This document shows positions 36,552 to 44,734 of a DNA stretch of 64,000 bases, one piece after another. Numbering within the stretch: the stretch's first letter is position 1; every line of letters starts with the position of its first letter. A program made the translations under genes and the position numbers. The DNA comes from Algoriphagus sp. PAP.12 (GTDB lineage Bacteria; Bacteroidota; Bacteroidia; Cytophagales; Cyclobacteriaceae): contig NZ_JAPPSQ010000001.1 of the NCBI RefSeq assembly GCF_026652115.1, forward strand, positions 738,716 to 802,715, written 5' to 3'. Below the pieces are notes generated by a model, which worked only from the letters and a program-made list of their open reading frames with translations, ran no database searches and was not told the origin of the DNA.

Positions 36552-37376
36552 TTAGTCTTCAAGGATTGAAACTCGATTATCCACAAGCTCTTTGATAGGA
36601 ATAATATATGTTTCTTTGGTTCCTTTGACTACAACAGAAATCCCATCTATCGCTACAATTCTTCCTTTGATATCATCCATTTGGATGACTTGCCCGATTT
36701 TGTAATTCTTTTTGAAGTAGAATCCGAATAAGATTCTTCTTACAATCTCCACTGATCCTAGGCCCAATGCTATAGCCACTGATATCATCATTGCTCCAAG
36801 TATTATCGAAATGTTGGTAGTGATAATACTGGTGTCAATCCCAACCAATTCAATCGCGATGATCACAATTACAAAAAGAAGGATCGAACTGATAATCCGA
36901 GCTATCAATTTCGCACCTGAAATATTGAGTGATTGGAAAAGGTTAATCAGAAACTTGGATACCGATGCCGAAAGCCCAAAAGCCACAATAATCAAAGCAA
37001 TAGAAACAAGTCCTCTTGGCAGGTATCCTATAAGAATACTGATTTGAGTAGATATGATTTCTAGTCCAAAGAGCTCTGAACCAAAAACGACTAACAACAA
37101 TAGAATTGTAATCTTTAAAAATGCAAGGATGATTGAGGAGAAATTTATCTTTAGATCATCGAGTTCTAGTGAAGGAAGCCATTTTTTAAGGGCGTCTTCA
37201 GGTTTAATCCTGTTGAGTAGCTTAGAAAATAGCATGATGATAAGCTTGAATACCAAATAGGCTACAATGACGTAAACTATCAATCCTATAAGGTAAGGAG
37301 TCCAGGAGACTAGTTTGGAAACCAATTCTTCGAACAAACTGTAATCGGTGCTAAAACTTAATTCAGGACTATTCAT
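36552..37376 (-). CDS. MscS-like mechanosensitive-channel family protein
   Basis: The 274-residue protein has four or five membrane helices (about 20-45, 78-105, 115-140, 160-185, 190-220). It ends with a short MscS beta domain, KIGQVIQMDDIKGRIVAIDG, that lacks the long alpha/beta C-terminal domain of MscS. The pore-lining helix would be ISVAIALGLGSVEIVRRIL. It starts at ATG 37376, overlapping the stop of the 79-residue gene by 8 bp, which itself overlaps the ECF sigma gene. The channel is therefore co-translated with sigma factor genes, which suggests it is a structural output or sensor of that stress operon (inference). Confidence 0.85.
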   Translation of the reverse strand: MNSPELSFSTDYSLFEELVSKLVSWTPYLIGLIVYVIVAYLVFKLIIMLFSKLLNRIKPEDALKKWLPSLELDDLKINFSSIILAFLKITILLLLVVFGSELFGLEIISTQISILIGYLPRGLVSIALIIVAFGLSASVSKFLINLFQSLNISGAKLIARIISSILLFVIVIIAIELVGIDTSIITTNISIILGAMMISVAIALGLGSVEIVRRILFGFYFKKNYKIGQVIQMDDIKGRIVAIDGISVVVKGTKETYIIPIKELVDNRVSILED

Positions 37377-37608
37377 CTTCTTTAGTGTTTGGGTCTGTGG
37401 TTGGGGGGGTATCATTTTTTGGATCGTCCAAAGGAAAATCCATAATGGTGAAAATGGCTTCAGGTGCCTTGACCATAAATAGGTCAGCCATGTCCAATGA
37501 GAGATTGATCAAGTCAATGTCATCAATGACTTTCTTCCTGATGATTTCAGGCAATTGCTCGTTTTCCAATATGTCAGTAAATGGATTGTTCACGGCATTA
37601 TAAGTCAT
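37369..37608 (-). CDS. Small acidic protein between ECF sigma factor and MscS-like genes
   Basis: The 79-residue protein begins MTYNAVNNPFTDILENEQLP and has a predicted helix pair, with a hydrophobic stretch near LINLSLDMADLFMVKAPEAIF. An acidic Pro/Thr/Asp tail ends EDE. It has no signal peptide and no membrane helix. It overlaps the sigma gene by 11 bp at its 5' end and the channel gene by 8 bp at its 3' end, so it is translationally coupled both ways. Its position fits a regulator of the sigma factor. I find no zinc motif or known anti-sigma domain, so function is not assigned. Confidence 0.72.
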   Translation of the reverse strand: MTYNAVNNPFTDILENEQLPEIIRKKVIDDIDLINLSLDMADLFMVKAPEAIFTIMDFPLDDPKNDTPPTTDPNTKEDE

Positions 37609-38185
37609 TATAAACGTCCAATATTCGACGTTTGGCTCGGTTAATTCTCATTTTCACGGCAGATTCGCTTAGCTGTAAAACTGTGGCGATATCTTTAATC
37701 GAGCTTTCATCCAGATATTTCATCAAGAGAATCATCCGATCCTTTGAATCAACCCTTTCCATGGCAAGTTTTAATTTCTCAGCCTTTAGGGCAAATATCT
37801 CAGAATCCTCAATTTCCTCCATTGAACTATCTGGGGTGCTATCCAATAGTCTCTCCTCATTATCAAGAGGGAGTTTATTTTTTTTATTTAAATAATCTAA
37901 ACAATGATTATATGTTACAGCATAAAGCCAGGTCGAGAAGGAAGATTTGTTTTGGAATTTACTCAGGTTGTAAAACACCTTAATGAAGAGATCATGCGTT
38001 AAATCCTGAGCCTCCTCCACTTGGGAAACAAATTTTAAACACCTTGAATAGACTTTTTGGGAATACCGATCATACAGTATCCCGTAAATCTTGGTGTTTC
38101 TGCTTTCAATTATCAATTTAACTAACTCTTCATCTGAAAGAGATATGGCAGAATCATGTTTACCTGAATTTCCGTTACCTGCCAT
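37598..38185 (-). CDS. ECF-type RNA polymerase sigma factor
   Basis: The 195-residue protein has sigma region 2 (residues about 35-95, YDRYSQKVYSRCL, EDLTHDLFIKVFYN-like DLTHDLFIKVFYNLSKF, then SSFSTWLYAVTYNHCLDYL). Region 4 follows at about 130-185, with MILLMKYLDESSIKDIATVLQLSESAVKMRINRAKRRI shown by position only. The linker is acidic. ECF factors direct transcription in response to envelope or stress signals and usually pair with anti-sigma factors. The next gene overlaps by 11 bp and is the 79-residue protein. Start ATG 38185. Confidence 0.92.
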   Translation of the reverse strand: MAGNGNSGKHDSAISLSDEELVKLIIESRNTKIYGILYDRYSQKVYSRCLKFVSQVEEAQDLTHDLFIKVFYNLSKFQNKSSFSTWLYAVTYNHCLDYLNKKNKLPLDNEERLLDSTPDSSMEEIEDSEIFALKAEKLKLAMERVDSKDRMILLMKYLDESSIKDIATVLQLSESAVKMRINRAKRRILDVYNDL

Positions 38186-38310
38186 TTACGTTCAAAGTCA
38201 CTATTAGTCTTTTGCTTCCTTCCTCCTTCTCTAATTACCTGGCTGTCCTCTTTAGACTGAGGTTTGTAGAAAAGGTCACTTTATTTTTTAAAGTTTTTTT
38301 CAAAAAGGAA

Positions 38311-38340
38311 TAAAAAAGAGGATAAGACCTTATCCTCTTT
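38311..38340 (-). terminator. Terminator of the wecB-DUF985 operon
   Basis: AAAGAGGATAA and TTATCCTCTTT form a perfect 11-bp stem with a 4-nt loop. The T run (TTTTTTATT) follows on the minus strand. Confidence 0.88.
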
Positions 38341-38366
38341 ATAATTTAAAGAAAATTGTGTCAGAA

Positions 38367-38852
38367 CTAAGTGAGTTGTTCTATAATTCTTTGAGATGAT
38401 GGAAAGTTTTTCAGTAGTTCTTCTGAAGTAAAAAGTTTAAAGTCTTCAAAATCAAATCCTGGAGCAACTGCACAGGAGACTAATGCATAGGAGTCCTCTT
38501 CATCGACTGTACTTCCAAAAATTGTATGTGCAGGGACAATATGTTGAGGAAAAGTATTTTCATTTCCTATAGCTCCTAATTTGAGAACGCGGTGTTCATT
38601 TTTCTCTAACAAATAAATAGATAAAGTACTTCCTTCATGCCAAAACCAATGTTCGTCACTTTTGATCTGGTGAAACTTAGATATGTTCTCTGAGGTTAGT
38701 AGAAAATAAATGACAGTGCAGAGATTTCTTTCACCTTCCGGAGTATTCAATTTGTCGACACTCCGGTAGGTTTCTTTGTAAAAACCTCCTTCGGGGTGTG
38801 CATTCAATTCTAAAGATTTGACTAGATATTCAATTCTTTCCTCTATTGTCAT
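38367..38852 (-). CDS. DUF985 cupin-family protein
   Basis: The 161-residue protein begins ERIEYLVKSLELNAHPEGGFYKE and has the cupin_5 pattern with FHQIKSDEHWFWHEGSTLSIYL, GAIGNENTFPQHIVPAHTIFGS and VSCAVAPGFDFEDF. This group is often called DUF985 or cupin_5 and has no settled activity. Two histidines in FHQIKSDEHWFWHEG could bind metal. The ATG overlaps the wecB stop as ATGA, so it is coupled to a UDP-GlcNAc epimerase gene; a link to sugar chemistry is possible but unproven. Confidence 0.87.
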   Translation of the reverse strand: MTIEERIEYLVKSLELNAHPEGGFYKETYRSVDKLNTPEGERNLCTVIYFLLTSENISKFHQIKSDEHWFWHEGSTLSIYLLEKNEHRVLKLGAIGNENTFPQHIVPAHTIFGSTVDEEDSYALVSCAVAPGFDFEDFKLFTSEELLKNFPSSQRIIEQLT

Positions 38853-39946
38853 TTTGAATAAGTGGAGATTAATATATCAATGATTCTTTCTGCGGTTTTT
38901 CCGTCCCAAAGGGGAATTCCCTGATATTGCTTCCAGTCATTTTTCATGACCTTTTCGAGGAATGGTTTCAATTTTTCAGGATTAGTGCCTACAAGCTCAT
39001 TAGTGCCCAGATTGAGCGTTTCTGGTCTCTCTGTATTATCTCTAAGTGTGATACAAGGGACATTCATTACTGATGCTTCTTCGGTGATTCCTCCTGAATC
39101 CGTGATGACACCTTTAGCATTTTTCACCAAATAATTGAACTCTAAATAGCCAAGTGGTTCACACATTAATAAGTTGTCTGCTGCAATACCTATTGCCTGA
39201 AGATTTTTAGCTGTCCTTGGATGAACAGGGAAAATAATTGGTAAGCCTTGAGTGCCCTGAAGAATTGCATCGATCATGGCCTTAAGTTTTTGTTCCTGAT
39301 CCACATTTGCAGGGCGATGCATCGTCATGACAAAATAGTTTTTAGGCTCAAGCCTCTCAAAAATTTCTCCTTCCGGCTTTTGAAATCGAGGCATTTGAGT
39401 CATCAAGGTGTCAATCATGGTATTCCCAACAAAATGTATCTGTGTTTCCGAAAACCCACTTTTTCTTAAATTCTCATTGGCAATTTCCGATGTGGTAAAA
39501 AAATGATCTGTAATGGAATCAGTAACCATCCTGTTGATTTCCTCCGGCATAGTTAAATCCCCCGATCGAATCCCCCCTTCAACATGGGCTACATCGATAC
39601 AAAGCTTTTTTGCTGTGATGGAGCAAGCTAAAGTACTTGTCACATCTCCCACGACCAACACCAAATCTGTTGGGTTTTCTATCAATTCTTTTTCAAAAGA
39701 TACCATGATGGAGGCAGTCTGCTCAGCTTGAGTTCCACCACCACCTCCTAGATTGGCATGTGGCTCAGGGATGTTCAATTGTTCAAAAAAGTCTCCGGAC
39801 ATTTTTTTATCATAATGTTGTCCTGTATGAACCAGTCTAAATTTGATGGAAGGGTTGTCTGCTTGACGCTTTTGTAGTTGATGGATAATCGGGGCAATTT
39901 TCATGAAATTAGGTCTCGCACCAGCGACAATTGTAAAAGTAGGCAT
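38849..39946 (-). CDS. wecB: UDP-N-acetylglucosamine 2-epimerase (non-hydrolysing)
   Basis: The 365-residue cytoplasmic enzyme interconverts UDP-GlcNAc and UDP-ManNAc for surface polysaccharides. The GT-B fold motifs are visible: GARPNFMK, HTGQHYDKKMSG, VEGGIRSGD, MHRPANVD, and DSGGITEEAS. The ATG at 39946 yields the standard N-terminus; 8 additional codons upstream are not conserved. It is followed by DUF985 with ATGA coupling and stands divergent from the lipoprotein-Wzi pair, with which it probably shares a surface-glycan theme. Confidence 0.95.
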   Translation of the reverse strand: MPTFTIVAGARPNFMKIAPIIHQLQKRQADNPSIKFRLVHTGQHYDKKMSGDFFEQLNIPEPHANLGGGGGTQAEQTASIMVSFEKELIENPTDLVLVVGDVTSTLACSITAKKLCIDVAHVEGGIRSGDLTMPEEINRMVTDSITDHFFTTSEIANENLRKSGFSETQIHFVGNTMIDTLMTQMPRFQKPEGEIFERLEPKNYFVMTMHRPANVDQEQKLKAMIDAILQGTQGLPIIFPVHPRTAKNLQAIGIAADNLLMCEPLGYLEFNYLVKNAKGVITDSGGITEEASVMNVPCITLRDNTERPETLNLGTNELVGTNPEKLKPFLEKVMKNDWKQYQGIPLWDGKTAERIIDILISTYSK

Positions 39947-39967
39947 AGTTCTTTCTAGAATTTGCTT

Positions 39968-39975
39968 CAAAAATA
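39968..39975 (-). promoter_or_regulatory. Candidate -7 box (TATTTTTG) for wecB
   Basis: On the minus strand TATTTTTG matches TAnnTTTG and ends 21 bp before the wecB ATG. No clear -33 element. Confidence 0.4.
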
Positions 39976-40074
39976 AGGAAACAAGTTGAGGAGAAAGAGA
40001 TTTTACGAAGAAATGCTGTCAGCTAATTGGTTCCTTTTTTGTTTCTTTGTACGTACTCAAAACTAATCGACTAC

Positions 40075-40740
40075 ATGAATCAAAGTACCTGGAAACAGGG
40101 AGGCATATTTATTTGGTTAATAGTATCAATTTTTGGAATCAGCGCCTGTACCGATACTTTAGAATCCTCCGAGATAGTTTATGACAACGATTTTTCTGAT
40201 TTGAATTTAGCTGGATTTGAAAACGGAAAACTTTTTGTTTTTCAAAATGATACCGTGGCGGGTTATTATCATAATGATGAAGTTTCTCTCAAATTGGAGA
40301 ATCTGCCCTCACATAATATGTTGAAGATCACAACAGAGATATTGATCCATGATTCTTGGGATGGTAATCCGGATGATGGTCAATCTGGACCTGATTATTG
40401 GTTTTTTGGAGTGGATAATGCAGAAGTATTTAGAACTACATTTTCCAATTCTCCCTGTGAGTCTACTTATTGCTTAATGCAGTCTTACCCAAATTCTTAT
40501 TTCAGACAGAATAATCCTAAGTCAGGAGCTGTCCAGACAAACCTACCTGGATTATGTATTTTTGGTGCATTCGCAAACTATACTACTCGATATAGTATTT
40601 CAAAAATTATTGAAAACAGAAGTTCTAACGTGAAGATTTATTGGAATTCTGAGTTGAGACAAGAAGGTCTTCCTGATCCTGTTTGTGATGAGTCTTGGTC
40701 ATTGGCTAGAGTTACAGTTGAAGTTTTGAATGTGAAATGA
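40075..40740 (+). CDS. Lipoprotein of unknown function preceding wzi
   Basis: The 221-residue protein has a lipobox ending at Cys25 (IFGISAC) after an N-terminal hydrophobic stretch. The mature part is rich in Asp and Asn, with motifs such as LLKITTEILIHDSWDGNPDDGQ-type WDGNPDDGQSGPDYWFFG and four cysteines near SPCESTYCLM, VCDESW and LPGLCIFG. The beta-sandwich-like composition suggests a carbohydrate-binding or adhesion domain, but no family is recognised. ATG 40075 opens the signal peptide. Its TGA overlaps the ATG of the Wzi gene, so they are translationally coupled. Confidence 0.82.
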   Translation: MNQSTWKQGGIFIWLIVSIFGISACTDTLESSEIVYDNDFSDLNLAGFENGKLFVFQNDTVAGYYHNDEVSLKLENLPSHNMLKITTEILIHDSWDGNPDDGQSGPDYWFFGVDNAEVFRTTFSNSPCESTYCLMQSYPNSYFRQNNPKSGAVQTNLPGLCIFGAFANYTTRYSISKIIENRSSNVKIYWNSELRQEGLPDPVCDESWSLARVTVEVLNVK

Positions 40741-42443
40741 TGATGAAAAAATATATTTCTCCTATTCAGCTTTTTTTCTTCCTGTTAATTCTTGGGTTTT
40801 CAAGTATTTCATATTCTCAGACTGTTCCTGTCGGGATGCCTGTCCTAGATCAATACCTACGAAGAGCCCAGCTTTTGGGTAAAGTGGATTCATTATCTAG
40901 TTGGATGGTTAGGCCGGTCTATCCTACAGAGGCGTTTGGAATAGAGGATGGCTTTGATGTCGATGGAACTATGGTGGATTTTGACCTAAGCGATGTACAT
41001 GCTAGGTTCGGTAAAGATGGAAAAGGGAAATTTTTGATGCTACCCGCAATACTAAAAACCCAATACAATTCCACTTATGCTTTCGGTGCAAATGACGGTG
41101 CTTTTATCCCAAATAGAGGATTTCAAAACATATTGAGTTTTGGAGGATATGTAGAGATGGGGAATTTTTCTCTTCAATTTCAACCGGAAGTACTTCTAGC
41201 TCAGAATAAAGATTACGATGGTTTCCCTATTGAGCATCAAGCGACGATTTTGTATTACTATGAATACATGAACCGGATCGATATGCCGGAGAGATTCGGA
41301 AATAGTGCTTACAATAAAATTTATTTGGGCCAATCTTCATTTCGATATAATTACAAAGAATATTCAATTGGAATATCGACAGAAAACTTATGGTGGGGCC
41401 CAGCCCGAAGAAATTCTTTGATTTTAGGAAATAATGCACCTGGATTCCTACATTTTACCTTGAATACCAGAAAGCCTGTTCAATCTAAAATTGGATCTTT
41501 TGAGGGGCAATTGATTTCTGGGTTTTTGAAATCTACTGATTTTCTTCCTCCACATGCGGACTATTCCATTCAGGAAAACCCGGTTTATATTCCAAAAAGA
41601 GAGAATGGAAATAGGTATTTGGGAGGTTTGGTATTAACCTACCAGCCGAAATGGGTACCTGGACTGTTCTTGGGATATTCTTCTGTGAATCATTTGTATC
41701 GTGAGGATATCACAGATTTCGCAGATGTATTACCAATCTTCAATGGTAGAAAAGGATCTGAAAATGTTGAGGATCCAATCCGAGATAAAAGACAGCAATT
41801 TAGTTCAGGATATTTCAGATGGTTAAGTCAGGAAGGTAACTTCGAATTCTATGGAGAATTCGGGACTCGAGGAAATAGCCAGAGATTGGGTGATTTTATG
41901 ATCACTCCTGAAAAAGGGAGAGCTTTCACTTTCGGATTCTCTCATTTGATGGCTCTAAAGAAACCAGGTAGATATTTCCAGGTTAGTTCGGAAATGACCC
42001 AGACTGGCCAGCCTGTTCGAGAAGAGATTCGTCAACTTCGGACTTGGTACATTCATGATTATGTAAGACATGGCTATACTCATAATGGTCAAGTACTTGG
42101 AGTAGGGAACGGCCCAGCAAGCAATCAAATTTTTGTTGAGTTTGCCTGGGTGGAAAAGATGAACAGAATTGGTTTACAGATCGAACGAATCGTCTATAAT
42201 AATGATTTCTACTATTATCGATATGAGGCTTCCAAAGATTGGAGAAACAAATATGTTGATATAGTGCCTTCCGTAGTTGCTGATTATAGGTTTGGTAACC
42301 TATTGGTGAGTGGAAGATTCCAATATGTAAGTACTTTGAACTATAAATGGTATCTGGAAAACAACCCAGATCAATACTTTGTGCCGGGCTATGATAGAAA
42401 GAATTTTGTAGCCAATATTGGCCTTGCCTATATTTTCCAATAG
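40737..42443 (+). CDS. Capsule assembly Wzi-family outer-membrane protein
   Basis: The 568-residue protein has a signal peptide (to about 27, SYSQ) and the beta-barrel pattern of Wzi, a lectin-like outer-membrane protein that anchors surface polysaccharide. Family signs are the NSTYAFGANDGAFIPNRGFQN segment near residue 110 (first 20 residues given only by location), SIGISTENLWWGPARRNSLI, and a C-terminal strand ending in F-Q. It is coupled to the upstream lipoprotein. Together with wecB this suggests a polysaccharide surface module. Confidence 0.9.
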   Translation: MMMKKYISPIQLFFFLLILGFSSISYSQTVPVGMPVLDQYLRRAQLLGKVDSLSSWMVRPVYPTEAFGIEDGFDVDGTMVDFDLSDVHARFGKDGKGKFLMLPAILKTQYNSTYAFGANDGAFIPNRGFQNILSFGGYVEMGNFSLQFQPEVLLAQNKDYDGFPIEHQATILYYYEYMNRIDMPERFGNSAYNKIYLGQSSFRYNYKEYSIGISTENLWWGPARRNSLILGNNAPGFLHFTLNTRKPVQSKIGSFEGQLISGFLKSTDFLPPHADYSIQENPVYIPKRENGNRYLGGLVLTYQPKWVPGLFLGYSSVNHLYREDITDFADVLPIFNGRKGSENVEDPIRDKRQQFSSGYFRWLSQEGNFEFYGEFGTRGNSQRLGDFMITPEKGRAFTFGFSHLMALKKPGRYFQVSSEMTQTGQPVREEIRQLRTWYIHDYVRHGYTHNGQVLGVGNGPASNQIFVEFAWVEKMNRIGLQIERIVYNNDFYYYRYEASKDWRNKYVDIVPSVVADYRFGNLLVSGRFQYVSTLNYKWYLENNPDQYFVPGYDRKNFVANIGLAYIFQ

Positions 42444-42459
42444 GAATGAAATTATAAAA

Positions 42460-42972
42460 ATGAAAGCAGAAAAAGACAAGGTAATAGCAATTAGCTATCA
42501 ACTAAAAGTAGATGACGGAGAGTCAGGTCAGGAATTGTTTGAGCAGGTTAGCGAAGAGCAAGCTTTTCACTTCCTTTTTGGGCATCAGAATATCCTTCCA
42601 ATGTTGGAAGAAGCTATCAAGGGTAAAGAGGTAGGAGAGGAATTCTCCGTATTTATTGACTTTGAAAATGGCTATGGGGATTACGATGAAAATAAAAAGG
42701 CTGTCATCCCGAAGTCTAATTTCAAAGAAGATGGAAAGAAGAACAAAGCGATTCTAAAAGTTGGAAATGTAATCCCCATGCAAGATGACAAAGGAAACCA
42801 GATGCGTGGAGAAATTACCAAAGTAGATTACAAAGGTGTTCATATGGATTTCAATCCTCCTTTGGCAGGATATGATCTTTATTTCGAAGGAAAAATAGTC
42901 AGTATCAGAGAGGCTGAAAAAGAGGAAATTGAGCATGGACATGTTCATGGCCCAGGAGGCCACCATCATTAA
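42460..42972 (+). CDS. SlyD-like FKBP peptidyl-prolyl isomerase
   Basis: The 170-residue protein has the SlyD layout: an FKBP domain split around an insert-in-flap chaperone domain. FHFLFGHQNILPMLEEAIKG is the FKBP signature, then ENGYGDYDENKK and IPKSNF mark the IF domain. A His-rich tail (HGHVHGPGGHHH) probably binds nickel or zinc. It catalyses proline isomerisation and helps folding; it has no signal peptide. ATG 42460 gives the normal N-terminus. It follows the Wzi gene closely, but a relation is not clear. Confidence 0.92.
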   Translation: MKAEKDKVIAISYQLKVDDGESGQELFEQVSEEQAFHFLFGHQNILPMLEEAIKGKEVGEEFSVFIDFENGYGDYDENKKAVIPKSNFKEDGKKNKAILKVGNVIPMQDDKGNQMRGEITKVDYKGVHMDFNPPLAGYDLYFEGKIVSIREAEKEEIEHGHVHGPGGHHH

Positions 42973-42983
42973 TAAAAAAAGAA

Positions 42984-43011
42984 AATGCCCTATTGAAAAA
43001 TAGGGCATTTG
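42984..43011 (+). terminator. Terminator after the SlyD-like gene
   Basis: AAATGCCCTATT and AATAGGGCATTT form a perfect 12-bp stem with a 4-nt loop; the T run is short. Confidence 0.78.
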
Positions 43012-43202
43012 TCGTATTGAGCAGAAATGCTGGCAAGACTAGATTTGATCTATGATCTCAGCCAATTTTATTCCTACTCAAGCAATCAAAAAGTGGTGGC
43101 CAAAACTGGCCTTGATCGCATTCATCCTTGCATTTATGATTTGAATGGATACTTTTTAGAAAGATTTGGATGGTTAGGGGTGACCATTCCAAATTCTGGA
43201 TC

Positions 43203-43230
43203 GGTCTCTTCTTTCAAGAGACCATTTTTT
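43203..43230 (+). terminator. Second plus-strand terminator, without an obvious gene of its own
   Basis: GGTCTCTT and AAGAGACC form a perfect 8-bp stem with a 5-nt loop, followed by A and six T. It lies at the 3' edge of the convergent exported-protein gene and 190 bp past the SlyD terminator. Confidence 0.72.
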
Positions 43231-44065
43231 ATTTCTTTAAATCAACTCCCAAGTTTTTATAAGCCTGATCAATTGCTAAATCTTTCAACCCTTCAATTCT
43301 ATCTGAATCATATAGGTTGTGAGCTTTTTCCAATTGGGAAGCGGCGACTCTATAGGCTTGCTCGTTGAAATGCATAATAGCATCATTGTAGTATTGAAGT
43401 CCAGCTAATTGAGATAAGGAGACCTTTCTGAAGATAGTCTTTTCACTGTCCAAAATGTCTGGGGAACCAATCCTTTGATTCAGATTAAGGTAATTTCCTT
43501 TTTCTTCTGGTAAATATGCCTGAATATACTTTTCAACCTCACTTGGACTTGTAATCATACCACCTACTCTTAATGTACTCTCTAAAAGAATTGGTTTTTC
43601 TTCATGATTTACAACCAAGAAAACATGGTAATCGGTTTCGATAATTTCGTACTCAAAGCCATAGCGGTCGAGTAGCATTCCCAAAGTCGCAGTTCCACTC
43701 ACACAATCAAACCTGCCATCATTTAGCATCTGATTGAAAGTGGCATGCTTCTCATAGGATTTGAATAGGTTTTGATGACTCTTTTCGAAGATTGTTCTAA
43801 TAAAGTTTTCTGACTGTCCTTTCTTCTCGAATTTTTTGTCCAAAATGTTTACTAACTCATCCCATTTCTTCGAGTCCTGAGATTCACTTGCATGAACTGC
43901 TCTAAAAAGCGATAAATGATCTTGAGAAACAGTATGATACTCCCAATAGGCCTGCTCTGTTGGTGAATCAAATTTTAATTCATCCAGATTAACAGGCATA
44001 GTTTGACCTGAGGCTAATAGCCCTAGAATCATAAATACGCCTACCAATGTGAATGTTTTGAACAT
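43229..44065 (-). CDS. Exported transglutaminase-like protein
   Basis: The 278-residue protein has a signal peptide (to about 20, LLASGQ). A region with C121 in RFDCVSGTATLGMLLDRYGF, H147 in ETDYHVFLVV and E162 in ILLESTL has the spacing of a transglutaminase-like Cys-His-acid triad of the SirB1/Transglut_core2 type. The C-terminal part has a TPR-like helix pair (YYNDAIMHFNEQAYRVAASQ). It may be a periplasmic protease, amidase or binding protein. The gene stands alone between the SlyD-side terminators and rlmH. Assignment rests on pattern only. Confidence 0.72.
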   Translation of the reverse strand: MFKTFTLVGVFMILGLLASGQTMPVNLDELKFDSPTEQAYWEYHTVSQDHLSLFRAVHASESQDSKKWDELVNILDKKFEKKGQSENFIRTIFEKSHQNLFKSYEKHATFNQMLNDGRFDCVSGTATLGMLLDRYGFEYEIIETDYHVFLVVNHEEKPILLESTLRVGGMITSPSEVEKYIQAYLPEEKGNYLNLNQRIGSPDILDSEKTIFRKVSLSQLAGLQYYNDAIMHFNEQAYRVAASQLEKAHNLYDSDRIEGLKDLAIDQAYKNLGVDLKK

Positions 44066-44167
44066 GAACTTGTAAACTCAATGTTATCGAATATAGCATA
44101 AAGTTAACAATTTGGTAACATTGGAAAAAATATTCCTGAAAACTTAACATTGGAAATGTCTTCTAAG

Positions 44168-44641
44168 TCATTGGTGGTGATAGGGTTCTCCCCTTAAAAT
44201 GGTGAATGCGCGGTAGATTTGTTCTATGAAAAAAGGACGTATCATTTGATGAGAAAAGGTCATTTTGGATAAAGAGACCTTTCCATTGGCGCTGGAATAC
44301 ACCTGATCCGAGAAACCATAAGGCCCGCCGATTACAAAAATCAATTGTTTCAAACCCGAGTTCATTTTCTTCTGGATGTACTGGGAGAAATCAAGCGAGG
44401 TATAGCTTTTTCCTTGCTCATCCAAAAGGACCAATTCATCCGAAGGAACCAATTTTTTTAAAATCAATTCACCTTCTTTCTCCTTTTGCAAAGCCTCTGA
44501 GAGTGATTTGGTATTTTTCAAATCAGGAATGATTTCCAGCTCAAACTTGATATAGAAATTCAATCTCTTGGAATATTCCTCGATCAGATCAATAATAGCC
44601 TTATTATCAGTTTTACCGATAGCAATGAGTTTGATAGTCAT
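44168..44641 (-). CDS. rlmH: 23S rRNA pseudouridine(1915) N3-methyltransferase
   Basis: The 157-residue SPOUT-class enzyme methylates 23S rRNA pseudouridine 1915. The trefoil-knot SAM site is FVIGGPYGFSDQVY, followed by the RlmH signature KMTFSHQMIRPFFIEQIYRA and the C-terminal RGEPYHHQ. ATG 44641 gives the standard length; the frame continues upstream for 30 codons without family features. The ATG lies 3 bp after a TAATTTTG box, so the mRNA may be leaderless. Confidence 0.95.
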   Translation of the reverse strand: MTIKLIAIGKTDNKAIIDLIEEYSKRLNFYIKFELEIIPDLKNTKSLSEALQKEKEGELILKKLVPSDELVLLDEQGKSYTSLDFSQYIQKKMNSGLKQLIFVIGGPYGFSDQVYSSANGKVSLSKMTFSHQMIRPFFIEQIYRAFTILRGEPYHHQ

Positions 44642-44644
44642 CTT

Positions 44645-44652
44645 CAAAATTA
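44645..44652 (-). promoter_or_regulatory. Candidate -7 box (TAATTTTG) next to the rlmH start
   Basis: TAATTTTG on the minus strand matches TAnnTTTG and ends 3 bp before the rlmH ATG, which would make the transcript start at or near the start codon. No -33 TTTG is seen. Confidence 0.35.
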
Positions 44653-44734
44653 ACAATTCCCCACTAGTTTCATTTGGCTTTCTAATTTGATCGAATAGCA
44701 GTATTTTCCTTTTTGCTATTCGAATAACCAATCC

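Noticed and set aside
37369..37608. 79-residue gene as a classical anti-sigma factor
   Set aside because: It has no zinc-finger Cys/His set and no membrane helix, so position alone is insufficient to name it.
43027..43368. 113-codon plus-strand frame near the SlyD terminator
   Set aside because: It overlaps the exported-protein gene antisense over its second half, crosses a good terminator and has no recognisable composition.
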